Source: Listeria cornellensis FSL F6-0969 (lineage in GTDB: Bacteria > Bacillota > Bacilli > Lactobacillales > Listeriaceae). From it: a stretch of DNA of 64,000 bases. The notes beneath the pieces are model-generated. The model was given only the letters and a program-made list of their open reading frames with translations, was not told the DNA's origin and did not search any database. The position numbers and the translations under genes are program-made. Shown piece after piece: positions 28,710-41,386 of the stretch. Location: assembly GCF_000525855.1 (NCBI RefSeq), contig NZ_AODE01000033.1, positions 33,561-97,560 on the forward strand, in the 5' to 3' direction. The first letter of the stretch is position 1. Each line of letters starts with the position of its first letter.

Positions 28710-30593
28710 TTAAATATTGCGTTTTAAATCAGCCCGCATCGTCGTGATAGTTCTGGCTAGTTCTAACGCCAGCGCCATCTCCCCCTGTTGCGAGGCTACT
28801 AATAACTGCTGCTCTTTTTCTTTAATATCCCGTTCAATGCCGGCTTTTCTTAAGCTGAAAATGTAATCTTGGTACTCTTCGTTGGTTACATCTGTATTTA
28901 CAACCATCATTTCGAGTTCACTGACTAAATTTCGCGACACCTCATTAGGAAGTTGATCCATTAAAGCGAGCGGATTCGCATCATTTCCAGACGCATAAAA
29001 CCCAATTAAATGCGTATATAACGCTTGATAATTATCATGATAAAAATCGATTTCCTGCTCTTGCATCATATTCCGAATTTGAATGAATGCATCTCGATCT
29101 TCCAGCATATATTTCAACAGGCGCTTTTCTGAAGTCAAACCCGCAGATGGTGCTTGTGTTGGTTGCTGAAAATGAAATCCCTCATAAACAGGTCCACCAC
29201 CGCTATCATAAACAGGATAATCCCCAAAATCCTCTGGCGGAGGTCCCCCGTAGTCACGCGTCTTCGGCTTCACTGTCGTCGCAACAGATTGCTGTAACTG
29301 CTGTTTCAGCGCTTCCATCGACAACTCAAATTCCGATCCTAACTGTTTCAAATAAAGCTCCCGCTCCACAGCTTGATCCAATTTACCAATTTCAACGAGC
29401 GCTTCACCTAAATAGGCAATTTTATCCGTTTCATTCTGAAGATTACGATTCCGTCTCAAAAATTGCAGTTTAAAAGCCGTCCAGCTCAAGCGTTGATGTG
29501 CATAGACCTCTGCAAATTTCTCTGCCCCTTCTGAACGAATAAAATCATCCGGATCTTTCCCATTTGGCAATTGCAACACAAAAACCTCTAACCGGTGCTG
29601 CTCTGCCAGTAGCGTCCCAGCTTTGAAACTCGCCTCAATACCCGCACGATCACCATCATAACAAATAATCGCTCGGTTCGTGACACGTCGAATCATCTGA
29701 ACGTGCTCCTCGGTTAGCGATGTTCCCATCGAGGCAACGCCATTCTGAAAGTCCGCCGAAACACCAGAAATAACATCCATATATCCTTCCAACAACAGGA
29801 TTTCCTCTTTTTTACGAATCTCCTGTCTCGCATCAGAAAAATGATAGAGGATATTTCGCTTATTAAAAATCGGTGTCTCCGGACTGTTCAGATATTTCGG
29901 TCCATCCTCTTGATTAAAAAGACGACCCGAAAAACCGACCATTTGTCCGCGGTCATTCTTAATCGGAAACATAATCCGATTACGGAACCGGTCTACTATG
30001 TTACCATCATCGCGCTCCGTAAGCAACCCACATTCCACCGCAAGCGGCAAATCAACCTCGCGTTTCTTCAAAAAAGTGGTTACTGTCAATGCATCTGCCG
30101 GTGCAAAACCAATCTCAAAATGATCTAATTCCTGCTCCGACATTCCCCGATCAAGCAAGTATTGTAAAGCTTCTTGCCCTTCCTCGGTCTCCATCAACAA
30201 ATAATGATACAACTTACTTGTCAATTGATGGATTTCAATCATCTTACCTTCTTGACTATCCGGCCGATTTGCAGGCGTTCCGTCACCAGAAGATATCTCA
30301 ATATCTAACGGAATATGCGCCATGTCAGCCACTTTCTTCACCGACTCGACAAACGAAAGCCCATCAATCTGCATTAAAAAGGAAAAAACATTGCCTCCCT
30401 TACCACACCCAAAACAATGAAAAATCTGTTTCTCAGGTGATACCGAAAAGGATGGTGTTTTCTCACCATGAAAAGGACAAAGCCCCGTGTAGTTACGTCC
30501 TTGCTTCTTAAGCTGAACATAACTTCCAACCACGTCCACAATGTCTGCTTGGGAACGTATCTCATCAATTTTTTCTTCTGGAATCCGTTGCAT
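28710..30593 (-). CDS. dnaG: DNA primase
   Basis: Makes RNA primers at the replication fork; 627 residues. N-terminal zinc ribbon CPFHGEKTPSF ... FHCFGCGKGG, the RNA polymerase core with FSGR, the TOPRIM motif LLEGYMDVIS and CYDGDRAG, and a C-terminal helicase-binding domain. It begins six bases after the yqxD-type gene. Confidence 0.96.
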   Translation of the reverse strand: MQRIPEEKIDEIRSQADIVDVVGSYVQLKKQGRNYTGLCPFHGEKTPSFSVSPEKQIFHCFGCGKGGNVFSFLMQIDGLSFVESVKKVADMAHIPLDIEISSGDGTPANRPDSQEGKMIEIHQLTSKLYHYLLMETEEGQEALQYLLDRGMSEQELDHFEIGFAPADALTVTTFLKKREVDLPLAVECGLLTERDDGNIVDRFRNRIMFPIKNDRGQMVGFSGRLFNQEDGPKYLNSPETPIFNKRNILYHFSDARQEIRKKEEILLLEGYMDVISGVSADFQNGVASMGTSLTEEHVQMIRRVTNRAIICYDGDRAGIEASFKAGTLLAEQHRLEVFVLQLPNGKDPDDFIRSEGAEKFAEVYAHQRLSWTAFKLQFLRRNRNLQNETDKIAYLGEALVEIGKLDQAVERELYLKQLGSEFELSMEALKQQLQQSVATTVKPKTRDYGGPPPEDFGDYPVYDSGGGPVYEGFHFQQPTQAPSAGLTSEKRLLKYMLEDRDAFIQIRNMMQEQEIDFYHDNYQALYTHLIGFYASGNDANPLALMDQLPNEVSRNLVSELEMMVVNTDVTNEEYQDYIFSLRKAGIERDIKEKEQQLLVASQQGEMALALELARTITTMRADLKRNI

Positions 30594-30599
30594 CTTCTA

Positions 30600-31043
30600 T
30601 TATAACCTCGCTTTTATAAACGTATCCAGCTTCTGTAGAAAATTCTCGTTATCTTGAAAACTCATCGCTCGTGGGCCCTTGCTATACTTACCTTGCCTAC
30701 GTTCTTTCGCGTGCAAATATCGCATATCAAGCATCATTGCCATTTCACTCTCACGATATTCCTCCCCACGATTAGAAAAAGTAGCAACATCTTTCGCAAT
30801 CAACATGCTAGCAAGCCCAATATCTTGGGTCACCACAATATCGCCGCTCTTCGCCAAATTAAGTATGCGCATGTCCGCAGATTCCTTATCCGTATCGACA
30901 AAAACCCATTCTTCACCCGCGGGCAAATTCACAGAGAAGTGATTGTATGATGCCACAAAAGTCATTGGCAAATCGTACTTCTTCGCTAGTTCACGTATCT
31001 CATCCTTCACAGGACAAGCATCTGCATCGATAAAAATCTTCAT
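30600..31043 (-). CDS. yqxD: YaiI/YqxD-family DUF188 protein
   Basis: A 147-residue protein of a conserved, PIN-like family of unknown role. Acidic motifs IDADACPVKDE, DTDKESADMRI and TQDIGLASML are visible. It sits just upstream of dnaG, as in Bacillus and Listeria. Confidence 0.88.
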   Translation of the reverse strand: MKIFIDADACPVKDEIRELAKKYDLPMTFVASYNHFSVNLPAGEEWVFVDTDKESADMRILNLAKSGDIVVTQDIGLASMLIAKDVATFSNRGEEYRESEMAMMLDMRYLHAKERRQGKYSKGPRAMSFQDNENFLQKLDTFIKARL

Positions 31044-31108
31044 GTTTGTCCCTCCTAATATCTATTCACTGTTATATTTGGAGAAAACACTTACCCACAC
31101 GCAAAAAT

Positions 31109-31160
31109 ATATTATAGGCGATCAAAACAAGAATTTCCACCGTTTTAATCGCTATAATAT
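31109..31160. promoter_or_regulatory. 20-bp inverted repeat between ppsR and yqxD
   Basis: ATATTATAGGCGATCAAAAC (31109-31128) and GTTTTAATCGCTATAATAT (31142-31160) are nearly perfect complements with a 13-base loop. On the minus strand it is followed by TATTTTT, so it may terminate ppsR. Each arm also carries a TATAAT on one strand, and the leftward one (31111-31116) would suit a yqxD-dnaG-rpoD promoter. Confidence 0.6.
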
Positions 31161-31190
31161 ATATATTCGCCATAAAATCTGATTTTCCTT

Positions 31191-32021
31191 CTATAATTCT
31201 AAATTTTCATCAACAATTTCACCGATATGCATTAAAATGTCGTTTGCCGTCTCTTCAATCGCTTTATTAGTAACATCTAAGACGTAACAACCAAGCTTAT
31301 TCGTGAGTTCTGTAAATATCTCCAGCTCCGCGTCAATTCGATCATGACTCGCGTAATTACCAACCCCGCTAAGTCCAATCGAAGCCAGTCGTTTTTCACG
31401 AATCTGATTCAATTTTTCCTTGCTGATTTTTAAGCCGATAATCTTATTTGGATCGATTTCGAACAGCTCTTCTGGAACTTGTGCTTCTGGAACAATCGGG
31501 ACATTCGCTACTTTCAAGCCTTTGAGCGCCAAATATTGCGAAAGTGGTGTCTTCGAAGTGCGTGAAATCCCAATTAATACGTAATCCGCTTGCAACAAAC
31601 CGCGTGGGTTCCGACCATCATCATTTTCCACTGCGAATTCAATCGCCGCAACTTTTCGGAAATAGGCTTCATCAAGCGATCGCACCATTCCAGGCTCAGA
31701 AAGCGGCTTAATTTGATACGTTTTTTCCAACTGCGCCAGAAGCGGTCCGAAAATATCAATAATCGGAACGCCGAAACTTTTCGCAGTTTTATTCAGTTCC
31801 TCACGCACTTCCTCAACAACGATGGTATGCACGATAATCCCATTGTTCACCGCCACTAAATCAACAATTTCCTCAATCATATCCGGTGTATCCACATGGT
31901 GAAAACGGTGAATGAACTGCGGGCTCTTACCAAATTGCATTAAAGCTGCGCGTGTTACTAGTTCTGCCGTTTCCCCCGTTGAATCCGAAACGACGTATAC
32001 TGCTGGTTGCGTCATAGTCAT
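31191..32021 (-). CDS. Pyruvate, phosphate dikinase regulatory protein (DUF299)
   Basis: A bifunctional ADP-dependent kinase / Pi-dependent phosphorylase family member of 276 residues that controls PPDK. Visible motifs: [11 protein letters not shown] at the start, the P-loop-like [15 protein letters not shown] and [16 protein letters not shown]. Bacillus YqfL is the relative. The CcpN repressor gene that accompanies yqfL in Bacillus is absent here. It lies 24 bases after glyS, suggesting co-transcription. Confidence 0.9.
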   Translation of the reverse strand: MTMTQPAVYVVSDSTGETAELVTRAALMQFGKSPQFIHRFHHVDTPDMIEEIVDLVAVNNGIIVHTIVVEEVREELNKTAKSFGVPIIDIFGPLLAQLEKTYQIKPLSEPGMVRSLDEAYFRKVAAIEFAVENDDGRNPRGLLQADYVLIGISRTSKTPLSQYLALKGLKVANVPIVPEAQVPEELFEIDPNKIIGLKISKEKLNQIREKRLASIGLSGVGNYASHDRIDAELEIFTELTNKLGCYVLDVTNKAIEETANDILMHIGEIVDENLEL

Positions 32022-32045
32022 TAGCTCCTTTAATTAAAAAGTTTC

Positions 32046-34116
32046 TTATTTCACGTTTATTTCTTCGATCTGGGCAAATTCCTTGATAAAGCTCGCCAGT
32101 TCAAACAACAATGCCAAGCGATTATTCCGAACCGCTTCATCGTCACTCATCACAAGCGTATTCTCAAAATAAGCATCAATTGCTGTTCGTAACGCTGCAA
32201 AAGCTCGCAATCTATCCACGATAATCAGTGTCGGATAATCCATTTTTAGCTTCTGTACCGCATCAAATAACTGCTGTTCTGACTCATTTTCAAAAAGACC
32301 GGGATCGATAGTCACATCGCCACCTTGATGTTTTTTAGAAATATTGACAACACGTGCAAGAGCTTCCATTGTTGGACGGAACCACTCAGCATCGCGATTT
32401 TTGTTTAACAACTCCGCACGCTCAATCAGCTCCGGTACAACATTGCTACCTGCTTTGACCACCGCATCAATAATATCATGACGAATTTGTTGATCAGAAA
32501 GGATTGCGCGTAATCGATTTTGCAAGAATAATTCTACCTGCTCAAAAACCTCTTCACTTGGAATTGTGTTCAGACCTTCTGCACGCTCGATTTCTACCGT
32601 ATCCGCTAAAATGCTAAGCAATCGGATGTCCCAGTTTTTCGCTTGAATGATCCGCATAATTCCTAGCGCACTACGACGTAAACTAAATGGATCCGCCGAA
32701 CCAGTTGGCACGATATTCACACAGAAAAATCCAGTCAATGTTTCTAGCTTATCCGCAACAGCGAGCAATGCACCGATATCACTTTGTGGCAGTTCACCGT
32801 CCGCCGATGTTGGCATATAATGCTCCCGAATCGCCGTTGCCACTTCCGCATCTTCGCCTTGTAATAACGCATATTTTTCACCCATGATTCCTTGTAATTC
32901 AGGGAATTCACCGACTAAATTCGTCACTAAGTCAAATTTATAAATATCCGCAGCACGCGCGATTTTCACTTTTTGCGCCTCTGTCATGTGTAATTGTTCC
33001 GCGATAATGAGCGCCACTTTTTTCACGCGAACCATTTTTTCCGTCAATGTCCCTAGTTTTTCATGGAAAACGATATTGTTCAGTTTGGCAACCGCTTCGT
33101 CAATCGTGATTTTCAAATCTTCTTGATAGAAGAAATCCGCATCAGATAGGCGTGCACGCAGTACTTTTTCATTACCTTTCGCAACGGTTTCCAAATGTTC
33201 GTGATTTCCGTTTCGAACTGTGATAAAGTATGGGCGCAACTTGCCTGCCTCATCAACCACTGGGAAATAGCGCTGGTGCTCCTTCATCGTTGTAATCAGA
33301 ACTTCCTCAGGCAACTCCAAATACGCCTCATCAAAAGTAGCATGCAGAACCGTCGGATATTCGACTAGATTGTTAACCTCTTCCAAAAGATCCGCATCGA
33401 CAGGAATCTTCCAGTTCTCTACCGCTTCGATTTCCTCAATTTGACTCACAATCGCCGCTTTTCGTTTCGCTGCATCCGCGACCACAAACTGGCTCAAAAG
33501 CGCTTCTTCATAATCAGCCGGATTCGAAATCGCCACAGAACCGCCCAAGAAGCGATGTCCACGCGTCTCATTTCCAGTCGCTACATTCGTGATTTCAAAC
33601 GGAATGACTTGATCACCAAACAACGCAATCAACCATTTAATCGGTCGAATATATTTCAAATCATAGGCCGCCCAGTGCATGCTAACTGGGAACGTCATCG
33701 AAGTAACGATTTGGCGCATCTCTGGCAATAAAGCGATCGTCGCCGAACCTTTTACTTCCTTCTCTAAATAAATATATTCCACACCGTTAATTTCACGGAA
33801 TTCTAATGTTTCAGGATCAACACCTTGGCCTCTTGCAAAGCCTTGCGCCGCTTTTGACCAATTACCTTCCGCATCTTTCGCAATTTTTTTTGGCAGGCCC
33901 TTTCGATTCTTCCACACGATCCGCTTGTTTTTCAGCTAAGTCTTTCACGATCACGGATAAACGGCGTGGACTCGAATAAACTTCTGTTGTTTTATATTCC
34001 AAATCATTCTCTGCAAGCCATTTTTCAACGCGTTCTTGTAGTTGTTTCACAGACGCAGTAATGTATTTCGCTGGCATTTCCTCTAAACCAATCTCCAATA
34101 GAAAATCTTTACTCAT
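32046..34116 (-). CDS. glyS: Glycyl-tRNA synthetase beta subunit
   Basis: The large subunit (690 residues after repair) of the alpha2-beta2 synthetase. It contains an N-terminal B3/4-type and HD-like part and the C-terminal DALR tRNA-binding domain. The start ATG 34116 overlaps the end of glyQ by eight bases. Eight T at 33884-33891 splits the gene at residue 77; seven restores [15 protein letters not shown]. Confidence 0.94.
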
Positions 34117-35000
34117 GATCTGCGCCCTCCTTTTCTTTCAACAGTGGGAATCCTAGTTTTTCACGCTCATTGTAAAAAGTTTTCGCAATACGACGAGCTA
34201 AGTTCCGAATTCTAGCGATATATTGCGCGCGTTCCGTCACCGAAACAACGCCTTTTGCATCGAGTAAGTTAAATGTATGCGAACATTTCAACACATAATC
34301 ATACGCCGGAAAAACAAGTCCCTCTTCCATTTGACGACCTGCCTCGCGTTCATACGTATCAAAAAGCGATAACAACATATCGCCATTCGACGTCTCAAAT
34401 GCATACTTCGAGTTCTCAAATTCCGCCTGATAAAAAATATCGCGATACGAAATGCCATCCGTCCATTCCAAATCAAACACGTTTTCTTTTTCTTGAATAT
34501 AGGATGCTAAACGCTCCAAACCATACGTAATTTCTGATGTAACAGGCGAACATTCTAATCCACCGACTTGCTGAAAATACGTGAATTGCGTGATTTCCAT
34601 CCCATCAAGCCAAACTTCCCAACCAAGTCCAGCGCAACCAAGCGATGGATTTTCCCAGTTGTCCTCAACAAAACGAATATCATGCTCTAACGCGTTAATA
34701 CCTAGCTTTTCAAGCGAACCCAGATACAGCTCTTGGATATTATCCGGTGACGGCTTCATCACCACTTGAAATTGGTGATGCTGGAATAAACGGTTCGGAT
34801 TTTCCCCATAACGACCATCAGCAGGACGGCGAGAAGGCTCCACATAACCCGCTTTCCACGGCTCAGGACCAATCGCTTTTAAAAAATGTATACGGGCTCA
34901 TTGTCCCCGCACCTTTTTCCACATCATAGGATTGCAACATAATACAACCTTGTTCAGACCAATAATCTTGCAACGTTCGGATCATCGTTTGTAAATTCAT
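34109..35000 (-). CDS. glyQ: Glycyl-tRNA synthetase alpha subunit
   Basis: The catalytic alpha subunit, 296 residues, class II fold. Motifs include [37 protein letters not shown] and [15 protein letters not shown] 35000 has GGAGGTGG six bases before. Six A at 34881-34886 breaks the frame; five gives [19 protein letters not shown]. Transcription is controlled by the T-box upstream. Confidence 0.94.
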
Positions 35001-35032
35001 CAAATCCACCTCCATAAAATTAGGCATATAAA

Positions 35033-35397
35033 AACCCTCGTCTCTATGCCTCCTAAAAAAGAAAAGCATAGGGACGAGAGTTATCTCGCGGTTCCACCCT
35101 ACTTGGACAGATTATACCCGGTGTAAATCGGCGACAAGCGCTCGATTTGTGTAAAGCCGCATTTACGTCCTACCCGCTTAAAAAATGGGTTTGGCGTTTT
35201 TTATGTCTTCGCGAAAGGGTATTCTCAAATCCCACCTTGATTTCGTCTGTGCTCGGGAAGGCCTTCTTAAAAAGATTCACGTTCGGCTCACACCATCTCC
35301 GAACTCGCTTAGAAAAGAGCTTTTTAGTACTATTTTTCCGTCGTTGCACCTATTTGTATATACCTTAAAATTTACCGCATTTTGAGCAGAAAGTCAA
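35033..35397 (-). promoter_or_regulatory. Glycine T-box riboswitch leader of glyQS, with promoter
   Basis: Promoter TTGACT (35392-35397), 17-base spacer, TAAATT (35369-35374). The leader contains a Stem I apex (AGCGAGTTCGGAGATGG ... GTGAGCCGAAC) and GAAGGCCTTCCC, whose GGC would be the glycine specifier. The T-box AGGGTGGAACCGCG is at 35087-35100. The terminator CTCGTCCCTATGC / GCATAGAGACGAG, followed by a T run, ends near 35033. Uncharged tRNA-Gly binding should favour the antiterminator. A fragment of the dispersed repeat lies between Stem I and the T-box. Confidence 0.9.
35123..35173. repeat. Dispersed palindromic repeat, copy C (51 bp, internally deleted)
   Basis: In opposite orientation to copies A and B. 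It keeps the end GTAAATCGGCGACAAGCGCT and the other end TACGTCCTAC but lacks about 98 bases of the middle. The junction lies at CGCTCG, a sequence shared by both inner arms, which suggests loss by slippage or recombination between the arms. Confidence 0.75.
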
Positions 35398-36174
35398 TCT
35401 TCATCTTCTTTTTTCTTTGGGTCTTTTAAAAGTTCATCCCAGTTTTTCATATTATTAAGGAATTTCTTGCTCTTCAAATACAGGCCTGAATACTGTTCAT
35501 AGTAAGTGTCAATCGCGCGCTGGACCTCGTCTTTTGTCTCCTGCTTCACATCAATATTACCAAGGCGATCCAATTGGAAAATATAAAATAAACGCATCAG
35601 CTTCACCGATTTCTCCGTCATATGAAGTCGGTATCTATCGCGTTCAAAACAGCGATGACACACAATACCATTCGCATACGCTGAAAAATCGAACCGTCCT
35701 TCCGTCTGTCCGCAAATCGCGCACCGATCCATCGTTGGATATAAACCTAGCGCCGAAAGCATCTTCATCTCAAAAATCTGAGTCAACACCTGAGGATCAT
35801 ATCCTTCATCAATATGGTGAATTATTTGATAAAAAAGGTTATAGAGTGGACCATTCGCTTGCTGTTCCTCTGTCGCTTTATCAAGTAATTCACATGCATA
35901 GGTCGCATAGGCCGTCAGAAAAATATCGGTCTGGATAGATGAAAAAGAGGTAATCGCTTCCCCTTGTTGCAAAGTCCCTAACCCACGATTCGGGTAAAAA
36001 GTGAAGACACCATTTGTAAATAATTGTGTCACAGCAGCAAGACGACTCTTCGTTTTTTTTCGCGCCACGAGCGACTAAACCAATTTTGCCATACTCCTTC
36101 GAATAAATGACAACGATTTTATCAGATTCACGGTAATTGGTCGTTCGAATGACGATTCCTTCACATTTTTCCAT
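35394..36174 (-). CDS. recO: DNA repair protein RecO
   Basis: A recombination mediator that loads RecA with RecF and RecR; 259 residues. N-terminal OB-fold begins [18 protein letters not shown]; the C-terminal part has the zinc-type cysteines in [11 protein letters not shown] and GIVCHRCF. Eight T at 36053-36060 splits it; seven joins [13 protein letters not shown]. Its stop lies at the glyQ T-box promoter. Confidence 0.9.
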
Positions 36175-36297
36175 CTCGATTCACTCCTCAAACTCTATTA
36201 TACAACACCAATTTGAAAAAAAGGCAGATTTTCGTTTATTTAATGCCCGCACTATTGTACAATGGTAATATTACGATAAAAAGGGAGCGTTTTTCAC

Positions 36298-36991
36298 ATG
36301 ATGGTAGCACTGATTTTATTTTCTGGATTCTTCTTATTTTTATGCTTAGTCGCGCTGATTGTCGGTATTATTTTACTGATAGTTAGGAAAAACAAGATGC
36401 TTGGAGCAATTATGACTTCCTCCGCAACTTTTCTTGGGATTATTTTTTGTGGGGTTTTTTGCCATTAGCCTTATTTTTAGTGGGGGTTACTCTAACGACA
36501 TGATTGGTGAGCGTTCGATGATGTATGATGATTTGATGGATGGCTCGACCTATGATGATACGGATGGCGAAGACGACCCTTACGACGATTCTGAGGATTA
36601 TTATGATGAGGATTACGATTATTTTTCAGACGAATACACCGAGTACAAAGTTGGGCAAGCGGCTGAAGTAGGGGATAATGTGTTTGTCAACGTCACAAAA
36701 ATCGAGAAGTGGGCGGGTGACAAAGAATTCCATAGTCCGATGGCTGGTTATTACGTAAAAGCCACTGTGACGATTGAAAATAAAGATGTTCGCTCGACTA
36801 CTTACTATGCCGATGATTTTCTCATTTATGATAACGATGGACTCGAGGGCGATAACGCGTATAAAGAAGACTGGCGCGTCGTGGTGAAACCTGGGACCAA
36901 AGTGACAAAGGAGATTTATTTCGACGTTTATGGTGATGGTCCGTTCCATGTTGTCTGTTACGATGTATCATGGAGTGGTAGTATAAAATAA
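36298..36991 (+). CDS. Membrane-anchored protein with DUF4352/DUF5067-like domain
   Basis: About 230 residues. Two N-terminal membrane spans (ILFSGFFLFLCLVALIVGII; FLGIIFVGFFAISLIF) are followed by a highly acidic, tyrosine-rich linker (DDPYDDSEDYYDEDYDY). An immunoglobulin-like domain follows with VGDNVFVNVTKIEKW and GYYVKATVTIENKD. Six T at 36443-36448 breaks the frame between the spans; five restores it. It is the only plus-strand gene here, between recO and era, and its function is unknown. Confidence 0.7.
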
Positions 36992-37000
36992 GAATGCAGT

Positions 37001-37038
37001 AAAAAACGAGCTGACTCTAAAAAGTCGGTTCGTTTTTT
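37001..37038. terminator. Bidirectional terminator
   Basis: AACGAGCTGACT pairs with AGTCGGTTCGTT, with six A before and eight T after; it separates the acidic membrane protein gene from the convergent era operon. Confidence 0.82.
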
Positions 37039-37045
37039 TTGTTTA

Positions 37046-38350
<1,305 letters not shown>

Positions 38351-38364
38351 CCTAAAAAACTCCT

Positions 38365-38753
38365 TTTAAAATAATTTTGGTATAAAAATAAAGAGTCCAA
38401 TAATCGCCGAGCAAATCGAAACTAGTAAAACCGCTCCTGCTGCGACGTCTTTCGCTTTTTTTTGCATAGGGATGGAAGTCTTCTGTCGCCACATCCACTG
38501 CGCGCTCAATCGCCGTATTAATCATTTCAAATGTCAATACGTTGAAAATCGAGAAAATTAGAAATAGCCATTCTATCTTTGTTACTTTGAAAAAAACACC
38601 ACAAATAATCACAATCATTCCAGCAGTAATATGGACACGCATATGGCGTTCTTCTAAAATCGCTGTTTTAACACCTGTAACGGCATGGATAAATGATTTC
38701 CTGAAACGTCGGTTGCTCGTGACTTTTACTTTATCTTTCGAGTCCATAAGCAT
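38365..38753 (-). CDS. dgkA: Diacylglycerol/undecaprenol kinase (DgkA family)
   Basis: A small integral membrane kinase of about 129 residues; Gram-positive members phosphorylate undecaprenol. Signature [20 protein letters not shown], three spans. Eight T at 38456-38463 destroys the last third in the literal reading; seven gives [16 protein letters not shown] and a third span. It overlaps ybeY by 23 bases. Confidence 0.87.
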
Positions 38754-39210
38754 TCAACACTTCTCTTTGTAATGAAAACATCACGTCTTCATCCTCTGGC
38801 TCCATGTGATCGTATCCTAGGAGATGTAGCAGCCCATGTAACGCCAAGAAACCTAATTCGCGATCGAATCCATGCCCGTACTCGTCCGCTTGTTCTAACG
38901 CCCGCTCCGTGGAAATAATGATATCTCCCAAAATACGCGGCGCATCCATATCTTCATCCCATGCAATTTCCGTCTCGCCATCACCCATTTCTTCTAGCGC
39001 AAACGAAATCACATCGGTCGGTTGATCCTTCTCACGATAATCACGATTAATCTCTTGAATCCGCGCATTATCAACGAATGTTACAACCAATTCACTATCT
39101 TCTTGAATCTCAAGTCGTTTCGCTGCGAACTGTAGCAATCCCTCGACCAAGTCCAACGCATCTGGCTCCAATTCTTCGGTTTCATCTATTAAATCAAGCT
39201 CTAAAGTCAT
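38731..39210 (-). CDS. ybeY: Endoribonuclease YbeY
   Basis: A metal-dependent RNase for rRNA maturation and quality control, 159 residues. The zinc triad is in [14 protein letters not shown]. In the operon with pgpH, phoH and era, the usual neighbours. Confidence 0.95.
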   Translation of the reverse strand: MTLELDLIDETEELEPDALDLVEGLLQFAAKRLEIQEDSELVVTFVDNARIQEINRDYREKDQPTDVISFALEEMGDGETEIAWDEDMDAPRILGDIIISTERALEQADEYGHGFDRELGFLALHGLLHLLGYDHMEPEDEDVMFSLQREVLNAYGLER

Positions 39211-39221
39211 CGTCTTCCTCC

Positions 39222-41358
39222 TTACTTATCATCAGGATATTGAATACGTTGATGATAAATTCCGTTGAGCGTCGAACATAGTGTTGATCGAACGACCTCT
39301 ATCTCTTGAAACGTAATATCGCACGCCACAAACTGCTTGTCTTGCACCCTGTCATCTATAATCCCATCTACAATCGCTTTAATTTTTTCCTTTGTTGGCG
39401 CCTCGCACGAACGAACAGCCGCCTCCACGCTATCGGAAACATTAATAATCGCAATTTCTTTCGTCTGCGGTTTGGGCCCAGGATAACGGAAATCGGCCTC
39501 TGCAACATCCTGATTTTCCTCTTTTGCCTTGTAATAAAAATACTTCACAAGCGTCGTCCCATGATGTTGTAGCGCAATATCGATAATCGGCTGCGGAAAA
39601 TGATTATCTCGCAAAATCGCAGCGCCATCCGTCGTATGCGCAATAATAATATCGCGACTCTGCTCCGGCGTCAGTCGGTCATGCGGATTAACCCCGTGCA
39701 ACTGATTCTCCACAAAATAAGGCGGTCGAATCGTCTTACCAATATCATGATAAAAACACCCCACTCGAACGAGCAATCCATTGCCACCAATCGCGTCTGT
39801 ACAAGCCTCCGCGAGATTAGCCACCATCAAACTGTGATGATACGTTCCTGGTGCTTTCATCATAATTTTTTTCAATAATGGATGGTTTGGATTCGCAAGC
39901 TCCACTAAGCGGCTCGTCGTAAGTATCCCGAACACCGTCTCAAACAGCGGAATCATACCAATGCCAAGCACAAATGATCCAATACCGCCTAGAAAAGCAT
40001 AGCCAACTGGTATCCAAAATGCAAGCGTGAGCAGTCCCGTATTACTAATTAATAAAAGCAAGAAAACAAAAGCCATGTTCGCTAGTCCAACCACAAAACC
40101 AGCGAGTAAAATCGCAGAACGACGACTGTAATCCCTTAAAACAACAATGCTCGCGAGCCCACTAAGTAAAATAAAGGTCGAAACAGTCACATTCACCGCA
40201 GCCGTTGCATCACTCTGGAAAACAAAGAAACTCGTCACCGAAGTGAAAATCGTCATCATAAAAGCGAACTTTTCATTGAGCAGAATCTTGATAATCATCG
40301 GCCCAAACGCCGCCGGGAATAAGAATGAAATATTACTAATATCGACGCCCTCCAAAAAGCGAATAATCATCAGCATAAGTAATATTGCAATATATACAGA
40401 TGCAAAGACAAGCACATATTGGTTTTTCTGCTCTTTATCCAATTTTTTCTGTTTGTTAGTAAAGAAATACAGCATCACGCCGAGCGACAACAACAACAGC
40501 CCAAATCCGGCGTACTGTTTAATCGGCATTTTCTGATCTAATAAATGCAACAATGCCAGCTGACGATAGATTTCCCGATCGATAATCTGACCTTCCTGCA
40601 CAATAACTTGCCCTTGCAAAATTTTAACCGGAATCACGTTGGCCGAGGCCTCTTTACGCCGATCTTCCGTCTGCGTGGCATTGTAAACCTCATTAGGTAC
40701 AATCGCATAGGACAGAATCGCTTTGGCAACCCCTTTATAACTTGTTGGCAAATTGGACAACTCAATCGTATCGCGCGCGCTGACCTTAACGTCTGTCAAA
40801 TTATCTTTACGTACACTTTGATCCATCGCCACATCAAGCGCATTAATAACTTCCTTTTCAACCGTTTGCAGGTCTTTCGCATTCATTTGAAGCAGTGTCG
40901 TAAGCATCGTTGCATTGACACCGTCCGTAATGTTCTCCGATACATCTTTTGACAATTTGCCTTTTAAAGAGCCCAATTTTTGATCAAGCGATGTCATTTT
41001 ATTATTTTTAGCATCATTTATCGCTGCCTCACGGTTCACCTCTGTAACATACGCAAAAAGCGATCTAACAAGCGATTCCCGGTTCTGCGCCGTCTCGCGA
41101 TTGAATACAAAGACATCCTCTACGTCAGAAGCAGCTTTTGCCTGTTCTTCCGCCGTTTTTTGCGTATCTTCAATTGTTTGCGGCGAGCGAATTGTTTTTT
41201 TGCGCCACTTCGAATAATTTCACATTATATGATTCTGGCTTCACCATTTGACAAATAAGCACGAAGGCAACAATGAATAAGACGATTAAAATGACTGGTG
41301 TTAAGTACCTTTTTCCCGTTCTATAATACCAATCTGTCCATTTTTTCGTAGGCTTCAT
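39222..41358 (-). CDS. pgpH: 7TM-HD cyclic-di-AMP phosphodiesterase PgpH
   Basis: A membrane receptor-enzyme of 711 residues. It has one N-terminal span, a long extracellular 7TMR-HDED domain, seven spans, and a cytoplasmic HD domain with [22 protein letters not shown] and HTTDG. ATG 41358 has GGGGGT close upstream. Seven T at 41195-41201 separates the first 55 residues; six restores [14 protein letters not shown]. Confidence 0.92.
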
Positions 41359-41386
41359 ATGTACCCCCATTTCGTTTACATTCTTC

